Below are positions 51,940 to 62,672 of a stretch of DNA of 64,000 bases, in pieces (the stretch's first letter is position 1; each line of letters begins with the position of its first letter). The position numbers and the translations under genes are program-made. Source of the stretch: Colocasia esculenta. Lineage: Eukaryota; Streptophyta; Magnoliopsida; Alismatales; Araceae. The notes beneath the pieces are model-generated. The model was not told the DNA's origin, made no database searches, and saw nothing but the letters and a program-made list of their open reading frames with translations. Location: NCBI GenBank assembly GCA_014218235.1, contig CM024755.1:37964713-38028712 (forward strand), written 5' to 3'.

Positions 51940-54156
51940 TTGAAGCATGTGATTGAGAGGATGGATGCTCAAGGAGAAATACTGTGCTCATTGCAATCTG
52001 ATGTGAATTCTATTTTCATGAGCCAGGCCTCAGCATCAAAGGAGTTATATTCAATAAGAAATGCTATGAAATGGTTCAACAAGGAGATGGGTAGCATGAA
52101 GTCAATGCTATCTGAGATTTTGAAGGTTGTTGGAACCCAAGCTCCTCCTCCTTCTCCTCCTGCTGCTCAGAGGAGTGCAGAAGATGTTCCATGGCCACCA
52201 GGGACAACAGAAGCAGACCCTCAAGCAGATGTCAGTGGTTCAGGGCCATCAGGGCCATTTGAACCAGTGCAAGTGTCAGGGCCATCTGTGGTTCCTGCAG
52301 AAGAAGAAGCTGTGAAGTATGGGCCTTCAGGGCCATCAGTACAAGGGCCAGGACCATCAGGGTCTCATACAGAAGGATCAGGGCCATCCAGGCCGGTTGA
52401 GTCTGAGCAGAACTTGGCAGAAGAAGGAGCTGTAGCTCCAGAGCCCCCAGCTCCTTCATCCTCTCAGATCCTTGTTCCTCCCTCACTTCCTTCTTCCTCC
52501 ACAGCTCCACCTGCACCTCAAACCTTCAAGAAACCACAACCCAGAGTCATCTCCTCACCTGCACCTTTTCCTTCTCAATCCGCTTCATCTCATGCATCTT
52601 CCACACCCATTCCTCCACCTCCACCTGTTTTTGAGGTTCCTCTAGTCTCCTCCTCAACTGGAGCCTCCTCTTCTTCCGGTCCACCCTCCTTTGGACCATC
52701 TACACCAACTTCTTCCAACTCTTCTTTTCTTCATCCTGAACCTCCTCCCTCTTTCATCACCATTATTCCTAGGGAAGCTCAGATTGCTGGTCCCTATCTT
52801 GAGACCATCAAGGATGAATTTGAAAATGCCATTCTTGGTTCTGTTCTCAAGGTTGGCAAGCATATTCATGAAGCAGATCCCTCCAGTCCCGTCCATAAGA
52901 AAAGGAAGACATCATCTTCCTCTTCAAGTACTTTATATCCTCCTTTGAGGTTTTCACTCTGTGAGGTCACCAAGAATCGTCCTCTCTACAGAGAATATCT
53001 CACCAAAGTTGTCGTTGCTTCTCTTTTCAATCTTCCTTTTCTCCATCTTACTGATCATCTAAACACTATCTTACCCTATACATCTCTGTCCCCTTTCATC
53101 AAAAAGAAAATCTTTTCTTCCACTCAATCCTTATCTGAAGAGCAATGGGGTCGCTCTAATAAAGAGCTGTACAACAGATTTCTTCGTGCCAGATCTGAAG
53201 TATTTCCTCCAAGGGATCAGTCTCTAACCCTATCCGAATGGTTCCTGATTCATCATAACAACACCTTTACCCCATTCATCCAGAAAGAAATCAAGATGAT
53301 CAGGCATTTCAAAATGCTCAATGATTATAGATACCTTCATCGTTTGCCTGAAGTTCAGGTCAGTCAGTTCAGGCAAGCTATCAAAAATCTTGGACCTGAT
53401 TGCCGCACTGAACCCCTCTAGGTAGATTTTGCCACCCTTCAGTTGCCAGAGGTTACTTCTCTTCCTCCTCTGTACTCTGTGCTCATGGACACCTCAGTAG
53501 GGTCAGTCATTTTTGAGCGATTTGCCAGAGTTATGGGCAGAATCAAAGTGAAAAAGGGCTGTATGGTGGCCTTCTCCAGATTTGTATTTAGAGAATACCT
53601 TTTGGGCCATGTCAGTGCTGAAGATCTTGCCCCTGTCTTGTCAGAATGTGAAAGATTGACTCCTGCTCAGTGCACCAAGATCTATCCTCTCTCTACATAG
53701 CAACTCTTTGAAGTCAATGAGTCTCGTGCCAGGGAAGGTCAACCTGAGATCTCAGCTGCTACATTTCTGGACATGAACTCCATTCACACTGTACATGATC
53801 CCTATCTCATTTGGGTTGAAAGGTACAAAGTGTATGTAGCCATGTGCCAGACCATGAAGCATCAGTAGGTTTTCTACCCTATCACTGTCGAACAATTCCT
53901 TGCCTGTGCCAGTTTTGGTAAAGTCAACTTCTACAAAATGTCCATGGACCGAGATGCTTATGCTGATTTCTTGGATAAGCAGTTGACTATTCATCTCAAA
54001 AGGATGGCTTCCTCCATGGGAGCATCCTACTCTGTAGCTCCTGGGGCATTCAAAATGTATTTTGAGAAGCAGGAAGAGCAGGCCTGGGAAATCATTTCTC
54101 ATTTTGCCTCTCTTTTATCCCCTGCTTTCTATCTCCCTGTACCCCCTCAGGACTAA
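51940..54156 (+). pseudogene. Env-like ORF of D, coiled-coil, GPSGP-rich and C-terminal domains
   Basis: One frame of about 739 codons. Residues 1-70 are heptad-like (HVIERMDAQGEILCSLQSDVN). Residues 80-170 carry many GPSGP-like repeats, and 170-270 are Pro/Ser-rich. From 320 comes a globular domain (PPLRFSLCEV, REYLTKVVVASLFNLPF, LSEEQWGRSNKELYNRF, FIQKEIKMIRHF, DTSVGSVIFERFARVMG). Stops at 53419, 53698 and 53866; at the first two E reads CAG. Matches 21154-23352 of E. Ends at TAA 54154-54156, 177 bp before the purine tract. Confidence 0.78.
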
Positions 54157-54332
54157 TCTAGTGAGCTTTATTCCTTATCTTTCTCTTCTCTTTTCTTTGT
54201 CGATGTATATCTTTTTGCTTAATGACAAAAAGGGGGAGAACTATTACAAGCTCTGAAATACATATTTCTTGTTTCATAAGATTTCAGAATTTATAGAATT
54301 ATGTGTACTATTTGTTGAAGTTTTCTCATCAC

Positions 54333-54347
54333 CAAAAAGGGGGAGAT
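54333..54347 (+). other. Polypurine tract of D
   Basis: AAAAAGGGGGAGATT after CACC, directly before TGATGAACAG. A similar tract, ACAAAAAGGGGGAGAA, lies at about 54226-54241; repeated tracts of this kind are a known Sirevirus trait. Confidence 0.8.
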
Positions 54348-56506
54348 TGATGAACAGTCTATCCCCATATAATTTAATATATTACATTTCTATTTTTGTG
54401 ATTAACAAAACCATGTTACTTTGGTAAATTGACTACTTTCAACAAGTCTTAAGTACAGGAAATAATACCAAAGAAAAACAAGTCAAAATAGGTAAGCATT
54501 CTCACACTGCATAAATAGCATCATATTTTATCTAAGTACACATCGGTTTCTTTTGTAGATCACAACGATTACAGTAGAACTGCAACGATTTCCTCATAAC
54601 GTTTTCTCAATGCTTCAACGGTTTCTTCATAGCTTTCAAGCATCATTTGATTTCAACAGAAATCGTTACCACATCGACTTTATTCATGTTACATCAATTT
54701 CAGTAGAGCCATAACGATTTACCCATAACATTGCTTAGATAAAAGAAGTTGTTCTCATAACGATTCGTTAAGAGAGCGCATCGCAACGATTTCTTCAGAC
54801 TTCGTAACGATTTGCTCATTGCAACGATTTCTTCATACATCGTAACGATTTGCTCATCGCAACGATTTCTTCAGACTTCGTAACGATTTGCTCATCGCAA
54901 CGATTTATTCAGATTTTGTAACGATTTTCTCATCGCAACGATTTCTTCAGACTTCGTAACGATTTGCTCATCACAATGATTTCTTCAGACCTCGTAACGA
55001 TTTGCTCATCGCAACGATTTCGTTAGACCTCATAACGATTTCTTCAGACTTCGTAACGACTTGCTCATCCTAATGATTTCTTTAGACTTTGTAACGATTT
55101 CTTTAGAATTCGTAACGGTTCGCTCATTGCAACGATTTCTTTAGTCATTATAACGATTTGTTAAGTTTATCATAACTATTTACTTCACGTAACGATTTGT
55201 TAAGTTTATCACAACGATTTGCTTCGCATAACGATTTGGTAAGTCATCATAACGATTTGTTTTGCATAACAATTTGATATTAGGTTATAACACTTTGCTA
55301 CTGGTCAAAACATTGAATAGTCAAAGTCGTCACGCATATCCTTCTGACACCTTTGCATTAAATGTAGACTGAACGTATCTCTGCATGCATGCAAACGATA
55401 ACGTCTACCATTATGCTTACTCTGTGTGTATCTTTTAGAACAAGCTATTTGGCATTACTATTTTGGTGAATATTCACATCAATGTTTACTGACAACAAGA
55501 GACAGCCTAGCTGTCTACTGTTCTAGCATTTAATGTATGCAGGGCCCTAAAGACATTCTGTCATACAACGTTGGACCATATAGACGCCAGAAGATCCTAT
55601 CTCTTTGCGTGCACAAATGGATAAAAGACTGTTGACTGGAAGTTTCCAAGTGCCACTCAATCTAACGTAAACAAAGCTTAGAGACAACGGACATCTCAAC
55701 GTTCAATTTCAAATTGAAGATATATATAGAAGAATGAAGCTCCAAAAGCATATACACACTGAAAGAATTGTGCAAAGAAAAAGTGATATCACTCCCCTCA
55801 AGTCTTCTACGAGTTCCACACAAGAGCCAAGCTTCATTCCATTAGATTAGCTCTTTTGCTCTCTTACTGTTCTGTATATCTTTAGAGAGCTGTTTGGTTC
55901 TGAGAGTGAGCTTAGTTTGTTGTTCTTAAGCTCTCAGTTCCTTGCTTCAGATCTTAGCTTGTTGAATCTTGATCCAGGGGCTTGATTTCCTACTTATTCT
56001 TGTCTTGTGCCTGTTCCCTTCATGTGTGAAGGAAGACCTGGTGGAATCCAGGGTGTGTTCCCTTCATGTGTGAAGGAAGACTTGGTGGAATCCAGGGTGT
56101 GTTCCCTTCGTGTGTGAAGGAAGACCTGGTGAGGAATCCAGGATGTGTTCCCTTCTGGTGTGAAGGAAGACCTGGTGGGGTATCCAGCGTGCTTGTATTC
56201 CCTTCGTGTGAAGGAAGACCAGCTGTGGCTGGGTGTAAGGGTCCTTAAGGGGGACAGTACCCTTGGTAGTGAAATCCTGAGAGATTGCTCAGGGACTGGA
56301 CGTAGGACTCCTAAGGAAAGGAGATCTGAACCAGGATAAATCCTTGTATCGTGTGTTTGCTTTTGTGTGATTGCTTCTATTCTAACTAATACTAACATCA
56401 GCCAAAGTGTGCACTTCTATGTTTGTTTTGTTAAACAGGTTTAAGCCGATAATTTTTAAAGAACCATTCACCCCCCCCCCCCTCTGGGCTACCTAGCTGG
56501 GCAACA
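54348..56506 (+). repeat. 3' LTR of D (2159 bp, complete)
   Basis: From TGATGAACAG to GGGCAACA. Same order as the 5' copy: AACGATTT array 54755-55295, TATATATA 55721-55728, five leader hairpins 56013-56218, then about 208 bp found only here, ending in a C run (56470-56482) and CTCTGGGCT. Its array is shorter than that at 17052-17670, giving a 77-bp length difference over the shared part. Confidence 0.92.
54755..55295 (+). repeat. 38-bp AACGATTT motif array in the D 3' LTR
   Basis: Same unit as 17052-17670 with fewer and more diverged copies; many differences are CG to TG or CA changes (for example CGCAACG to CACAATG). Confidence 0.85.
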
Positions 56507-56511
56507 GGTGG
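56507..56511. repeat. Target-site duplication GGTGG, right of D
   Basis: GGTGG right after the GGGCAACA end of the D LTR, nearly 40 kb from its partner. It shows that both outer LTRs belong to one insertion. Confidence 0.92.
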
Positions 56512-57060
56512 CGTGGTCGAAGGTACCCTACAAGTCTTCTCTCTATCAGCATTTGTTTTATTTGATACTGGAGCAACCCATTCATTTATATCTCAAAATT
56601 TTGCTGATACCTTGGATGCTAAACCTATATCTATGGGGTGTGAATTTTGTGTCACAACACCACTGGGGAAGAAAGAGAAATTGAATAAATATTTTCCATC
56701 TGCCGATGTGATGGTCGGAGAACATAACCTAAAAGCCGACCTGGTGTGTATGCCCATGGAAGGCTATGATGTAATTCTAGGAGCCGACTGGTTGTCCACT
56801 TATGGGGCAAGTGTCGACTGTAAGAAAAGGAAAGTTACCTTTAGTGATTTCCCTAAGTTGTCATTCACTGGGATTAGACATAAGAGACGGATGTCTCTAG
56901 TCTCTGCCATAAAGGCCCACAACATGATAAGGAAAGGTTGCTTTGCTTTCCTTGCGGCTGTAATAGTTGAAAAGAAGGGTTCTAAGATAGAAGACATACA
57001 CATAGTCCAGGACTACCTCGATGTGTTTCCTGAAGACCTGCCAGGGATTCCCCTGAACGT
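56507..57060 (+). pseudogene. Gypsy aspartic protease (element C)
   Basis: Continues C right after D. The catalytic block LFDTGATHSFIS with Asp-Thr-Gly is at about 56559-56595. GYDVILGADWLSTYGASVDC and the linker DYLDVFPEDLPGIP follow. A frameshift near 57053 breaks the step into RT. Retropepsin would cleave the Gag-Pol polyprotein in the particle. The 3' shift and the split from gag make it inactive. Confidence 0.85.
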
Positions 57061-58171
57061 GATGTCAACTTTGCGATTGAGCTAAAACCTGGAGCTGCCC
57101 CAATGTCGCATCAACCGTATCGGATGTCACTTGCCGAATTGAAGGAACTGAAGGCACAACTGATGGAGCTGTTAGAGAAGGGGTTTATCAGACCAAGTAC
57201 GTCCCCATAGGGAGCACCCGTTCTATTCGTTAAGAAGAAAGATGGGTCGATGAGGCTGTGTATCGACTATCGACAACTCAATCAGCTAAATATCAAGAAC
57301 AAGTACCCATTACCCCGGATCGATGAACTTTTCGACCAGATATCTGGAGCTCAATATTTCTCCAAAATTGACCTCCGGTCTGGATATCATCAAATGAGGA
57401 TCAAGGATGACGATATTTTCAAGACGGCATTCAGGAGTAGGTATGGACACTATGAATTCATTGTAATGCCTTTTGGTCTGACCAATGCTCCTGCAGCCTT
57501 TATGCAACTCATGAACAACATATACCGACCATACCTTGACAAGTTCATGGTCGTCTTCATCGACGATATCCTCATATATTCAAAGACCAAAGAAGAATAG
57601 GAAGAACATCTGAGGATAGCACTGCAAGTCTTGCGAGACAACAAATTGTATGCCAAGCTGAGCAAGTGCGAATTCTGGCTCGAAGAAGTGTCCTTCTTGG
57701 GCCATGTCATCTCCAAGGATGGCATCTTCGTCGATCCCTCCAAAGTCGAAGCCGTACTAAATTGGGAGAGACCAACCAATGTCACAAAAATTAGAAGCTT
57801 CTTAGGAGTGACTGGTTACTACAGGTGGTTCATAAAGGACTTCTCCAAAATCGTCCTTCCTCTCACGCATCTTACACGAAAGGAGAATCCCCACTCCTAG
57901 AGTAAAGAGTGTGAGAAGAGTTTTGAAACTCTAAAAGAAAGTCTGACCTCAGCTTCTGTTCTCGCTCTTCCAATAGAGGGAGAAGGTTTCTCTGTCTATA
58001 CCGATGCCTCAGAAATTGGGCTAGGCTGTGTATTGATGCAGAAGGAGAAAGTCATTTCCTACTCTTCAAGACAACTGAAGACACATGAAGTCAACTACCC
58101 CGTGCATGATCTTGAGTTGGCTTCCATGGTCTTCGCATTAAAAATCTGGAGGCACTATTTATATGGTAAGC
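57061..58171 (+). pseudogene. Gypsy reverse transcriptase and partial RNase H (element C), cut by I
   Basis: One frame after the shift: LKPGAAPMSHQPYRM, CIDYRQLNQLNIKNKYPLPRIDELFD, FSKIDLRSGYHQM, FGLTNAPAAFM, the catalytic VVFIDDILIYS, GHVISKDGIFVDPSK, GYYRWFIKDFSK, then RNase H VYTDASEIGLGCVL to KIWRHYLYG. Stops at 57208-57210 (a conserved Trp before GAP), 57598-57600 and 57898-57900 (again a conserved Trp). The gene ends at 58171 where the TGTGACGACC end of the I LTR begins. Confidence 0.88.
58167..58171. repeat. Predicted target-site duplication TAAGC, left of I
   Basis: TAAGC in C RNase H, directly before the I LTR. The partner would lie past position 64000, so this is a prediction. Confidence 0.45.
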
Positions 58172-61100
58172 TGTGACGACCCTCATTATATCGGTACGGT
58201 TATACCAACCCACGTCAGTATAGCGAGCGTCATCACAGTGGGACATTTACCCAACAATAACATTCAGCTGAGATACATGTGAATATAAGAACAGAGTAGC
58301 GGAAGTAAAAGAACCACTGTCTTCATTTCATTCATCATCCACATTTAACATACATGATTCGATAACATTTAAAGAACTAAAAGTCCACACAATTAAATTG
58401 CTGAAAATCAAATACATAATTGTCCACACTTAAACATTTCCTTTCCATAATAATGCTAGTACAATGTTGCAATTACATACTAGGAAATCAAATATCACAA
58501 GGTACACCGACGATCTAATCTCCACGCTCGGAGTCGGTCTCCACTGCCTCCTCTGCAAGTGTGTCGTCACCAACTACACCTGTACACCGAAGCAAGTAAT
58601 GAGTCTAAAAGACTCAGCAAATAACTCTACACCTACCATACATGCACACATCATAGCAGGTTTTACACACACATTCACAAGACACAATCCTGTAGTATGC
58701 GTGTCATTGACATTCACAACCTATCATGGTGATTCTACTTATTAAACACATGATTCATGCTTTCAGATTTTCTAAATAAAAATCTCCTATCACATGCTCT
58801 CTAATCATTCCTACACATGAGAGTTCTACCTTCATTTAAACTAAAACATGAGAGCAATCTAGCATGACTAGCTTACATACATAAAAGAACACATTGCTAA
58901 CATGGTTACTACTCATTCGTATACATGCATATAACCATTTCACATACTTTAAGCTTGCTGGTTTTTCATGGACTAGAAAGCATAATCTAACACATGAGAG
59001 CTACTTAATCAATTTAAGTCACGACATGAAGGCAACAAGCATGAAATTACCTACTCATCACTAAGATTCATTTCTAACATGGATTCTAGGCAATTTGCAC
59101 ATGTAAAGCATGATTATAAGTACATTTAGTTTGCTGTTTTAACATGATTTCAAATTACTTCAACATGGATCACAAATTCACAACTTCACATTTTGGTTTC
59201 ACATTTTTACACAACTTCTTAATCACATAGTATACACTTTACACATGCACATTTACACATTTTTCACATTCACATTTCTTTACACATGAACACATACACA
59301 TTTTCACTTTCACATTTAGTGCCGTGACACATAGTCCAAACCACCAGAGAAGGACACATCACATCACATACACATAGACGTCACCTAGGCAATACAGTGA
59401 CGACTCTTGGACTGCGCAGACCGGGAGAACAAGTCTCCACCCTAACCAGTGGTACTTGTCCACCTCCAGGATTTCATCCTAATGCCCTTAGGATCACAAC
59501 ACATTGAACCTTCTCAGGGGGACTTTTCCCTGATACGGTTCCACTGCCCTCTATGGAAGCAATGTCACACTTGGCACAATTTACACATTTACCGATTTTT
59601 AACACATATCTTTACACATGTCACTTGGCTCTCATTCTTTTTCTCACTCACACAAGGGCTCTGTTTTTCCCTAACATGATTCTATAGTTAACAGGGACTA
59701 CATGTTCACAATTTTACACAAATCAGATCACACCACATGTCACATTATTCCCACATTAGCATGCATTCTTTTTCACATTTCTTGCATGGAAAAATTCATA
59801 TTTCACTATACAGTTGTCCAAACAACTTGAAAATTTAACCACATGCTGATCTCAGTTTATGATTCCACATGAAAATTTTCAGATTTTTATGACTAAAATG
59901 AAGTTACAGAAAATTTAACATCAATTTCACATTATTATTCATAATGCAAATTAACATGGAGTTGAACATAATCACAAATTTTAACAGCTCACTGTCTGCA
60001 CCCTAGCATGCACAGGGTCAAAATTTATTCCCGAATTTACCGAGCAACACATAATTTACTGGAAATTTAACATGACCTACGCATGATTTCTATTTCCCAA
60101 AGAAATTTCAATAACCATACAAGCAGGGGAAAAATGTCAAAACTCAGAGCACAGATAGGATCATGCATACATGGTCTAACAAATTTGGGCAACAAAACTT
60201 TGCCACGGATCATTAGAATCATGGTGAATACACATTACCATTCTTTTCGCATACACATTAGATAGACGAATAAACTCAACCACCCACAAAATAAATGTAC
60301 ATTCATTCTCCCATTCATCACATTAGCTAGTATACATAGCATATAAGAATTACATTATATCCTCATCGCAAAACACGTCAAAATTAATCATATAGAAGGG
60401 CAGAACAGTTCACTGTTCTGTCCAGACGAACTTGGCGGCGGTCTCTGGCCGTTCCAGGAGTGGACGGCAAGATCGCTGGACGCACACCAGGGATCTCGGC
60501 GTCAAGGGCATTGACGCCAAGTTCCTGTCTGTGCAGAAACACAACCGAACTCAAATGCAAAGGTGAAAGGGGGATCTAGGACACGAGGAAAAATACATAA
60601 AATTTATAAAACCCTACTTGACATCTACATGGACGGAGGGTGAGGGTTACTTGCCTCTGAAAAATACTACAAGGGATCTAAAATGGCGGTGAAGCTCTCC
60701 TTGGGCAGTCCCAAGAAGCCTCCAATAACACCTTCCTCCGGGTTCTTGACTGATGTAGACACCAAAGAGAGATCGGGGAAGCCTTCCTGATGCTCCAGCT
60801 ATCTCCCAGTCGTTGTAGATGGCCGGATGAAGCTCCAAATTCTCGGATCTAGGCTTGCAAAGACAGGTCCTTCTCACAGAAACTAGGGTTTGTCTTCTTC
60901 TCTTTGCAAAGAGCCAAGAGAGGGCTGAGGGTTGAAACAGGGGTTTGTATATAGAGGAGAGGAGCTCTCCTCTCACGCAGGTCAGACAAGAGGGCTTTCA
61001 GACCGTTGGAGACAGCTCCCCAATGGGTGAGCTAGCTTGCTCCCGGAATTCTGGGCTCTGCAACGCATGCAGGTCAGAGAAGTTGGCGTCCACATCGCTG

Positions 61101-61417
61101 GACGCTGGGGTTAGTGTTGGCGTCCATATGGTTGACGCCGACACCACATCGACGTCTGTTGATATTGACGCCAATCTGGCCTTCGGCCAGAACTCTAAAA
61201 CATGCAGAAACCATGTACATCTTATACCTATATATGTCATATGTATACTATTACGTACACACTACCATCATATCCTTCGTACATTATTTACATCTAATTA
61301 TACACATGCATGCAATAGTATACTAGCTAGTACTTACGTAGATATTTACATACGTACATACACAACATGAATTATTTACATGCAATACAAAATGCAACAA
61401 ATTTCGAGGGCCTTACA
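58172..61417 (-). repeat. 3' LTR of element I (3246 bp)
   Basis: Plus strand from TGTGACGACC to GGGCCTTACA, so the element reads TGTAAGGCCC to GGTCGTCACA. TATA-like CTATATAC (minus strand) at about 60945-60953. GGCGTC/GACGCC words cluster at 60425-60540 and 61084-61180, on both sides of that box. ACACAT-rich repeats fill about 58600-60300. No gene supported. Confidence 0.82.
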
Positions 61418-61434
61418 CCCTCTCCCCCTTAAAA
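61418..61434 (-). other. Polypurine tract of element I
   Basis: The minus strand reads TTTTAAGGGGGAGAGGG directly before TGTAAGGCCC. Confidence 0.85.
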
Positions 61435-61463
61435 GAAACTTCGTCCTCGAAGTTAGAACGACG

Positions 61464-62672
61464 CTACTCAAACAAAAGGGGATACTTCTTCTTCATCGCA
61501 TCCTCAAGCTCCCAAGTAGCCTCCTCTCGTGAGAAGTTCCGCCATAGAACTTTCACCGACGCAATACTCTTGTTCCGGAGATGCTGAACCTTCCGGTCAA
61601 GAATAGCTACTGGTTGCTCGACATACGAAAGATCTGGCTGAATCTCCACTGGCTCATGACTAATCACATGAGACGGATCTCGGACATACTTCCTGAGCAT
61701 CGAAACGTGGAAAACGGGATGAACACTAGCCAACGCTGGGGGTAAGGCTAGCTCATACGCCACGCTGCCCAAACGTCTGAGAATCTCATATGGGCCAATG
61801 AACCTAGGGCTCAACTTACTATGCCTGCCAAATCTGACGACTCCTCGAGTAGGCGATATCTTCAAGAAGACATGATCGCCAACCTCGAACTCCAAATCCT
61901 TTCTCCTGTTGTCGGCATAACTCTTCTGCCTATCCTGTGCCGCAACAAGCCTCTTTCTGATCAGCTGGATCTTATCCGAAGTTTCCTGAACTAACTCCGG
62001 TCCGATCAACTGCCTATCACCAGTCTCCTCCCAACATAAAGGAGATCTGCAGGGCCTACCATACAACGCCTCGAATGGAGCCATACCAATACTCGCATGA
62101 AAGCTGTTGTTGTATGCGAACTCCACAAGAGGTAAATGACGCTCCCAATCATCCTTCCAATCCAGCACACACGCTCTCAACATATCCTCGAGCGTCTGGA
62201 TAGTCCTTTCGGACTGTCCATCAGTCTGGGGATGAAACGCCGAACTGAGCTTCAGCTCCGAACCTAAAGCATCCTGAAGACCCTTCCACAACCTCGAAGT
62301 GAATCTCGGATCTCGATCCGAAATGATCGACTTCGGCACACCATGCAATCTAATGATACCACTAACATACAATCTAGCTAAACTCTCTACTGACTGCTTC
62401 TTCTTCATAGGTAAGAAATGAGCAGTCTTCGAGAATCTATCTACAACTACCCAAATCGAGTCATTGCCCCTTCTAGATCGAGGCAAACCCGAAACAAAGT
62501 CCATAGTGACAGCTTCCCACTTCCACACTGGGATGTCCATCCTTTGCATAAGGCCGGATGGTCGCTGTCGCTCGGCCTTCACTTGCTGGCATACTAAACA
62601 CCGGGATACATAATCCGCTACATCCCTCTTCATGCCAGACCACCAAAAGGATCTCTTCAAATCCTGGTACAT
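61464..62672 (-). CDS. Gypsy integrase with C-terminal chromodomain (element I)
   Basis: 402 codons. The zinc site remnant RCLVCQQVK is at about 24-32. The rve core has VTMDFVSGLP (first Asp, about 56), ISDRDPRFTS (second Asp) and HPQTDGQSERTIQTLEDMLR (Glu). The GPY/F-like part is SPRFIGPYEILRRLG (about 298-312). A chromodomain follows at about 345-400 (RKVQHLRNKSIASVKVLWRNFSREEATWELED), which in chromoviruses targets insertion to chromatin. It overlaps the RT-RNase H frame by 16 bases in another frame; a small indel at about 62665-62672, inside the zinc finger linker, is the likely cause. The stop is natural. Confidence 0.92.
   Translation of the reverse strand: MYQDLKRSFWWSGMKRDVADYVSRCLVCQQVKAERQRPSGLMQRMDIPVWKWEAVTMDFVSGLPRSRRGNDSIWVVVDRFSKTAHFLPMKKKQSVESLARLYVSGIIRLHGVPKSIISDRDPRFTSRLWKGLQDALGSELKLSSAFHPQTDGQSERTIQTLEDMLRACVLDWKDDWERHLPLVEFAYNNSFHASIGMAPFEALYGRPCRSPLCWEETGDRQLIGPELVQETSDKIQLIRKRLVAAQDRQKSYADNRRKDLEFEVGDHVFLKISPTRGVVRFGRHSKLSPRFIGPYEILRRLGSVAYELALPPALASVHPVFHVSMLRKYVRDPSHVISHEPVEIQPDLSYVEQPVAILDRKVQHLRNKSIASVKVLWRNFSREEATWELEDAMKKKYPLLFE

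Larger units (their letters stand above)
16643..56506 (+). mobile_element. Sirevirus-type Ty1/copia element D, carrying E, F and H
   Basis: Outer LTRs 16643-18670 (cut by E) and 54348-56506, with TSD GGTGG. Its own internal DNA survives only from 47613: gag tail, deleted pol, env-like ORF, and the purine tract AAAAAGGGGGAGATT. E occupies the 5' LTR and F the gag. The primer site and gag start are missing. The env-like ORF after pol and the CACCAAAAAGGGGGAG tract are Sirevirus (SIRE/Maximus) traits. Nonsense changes and three internal deletions make it clearly older than F. Confidence 0.9.

Noticed and set aside
58464..60265. Small ORFs in the I LTR
   Set aside because: ACACAT-rich LTR DNA with no similarity, domain or start context.
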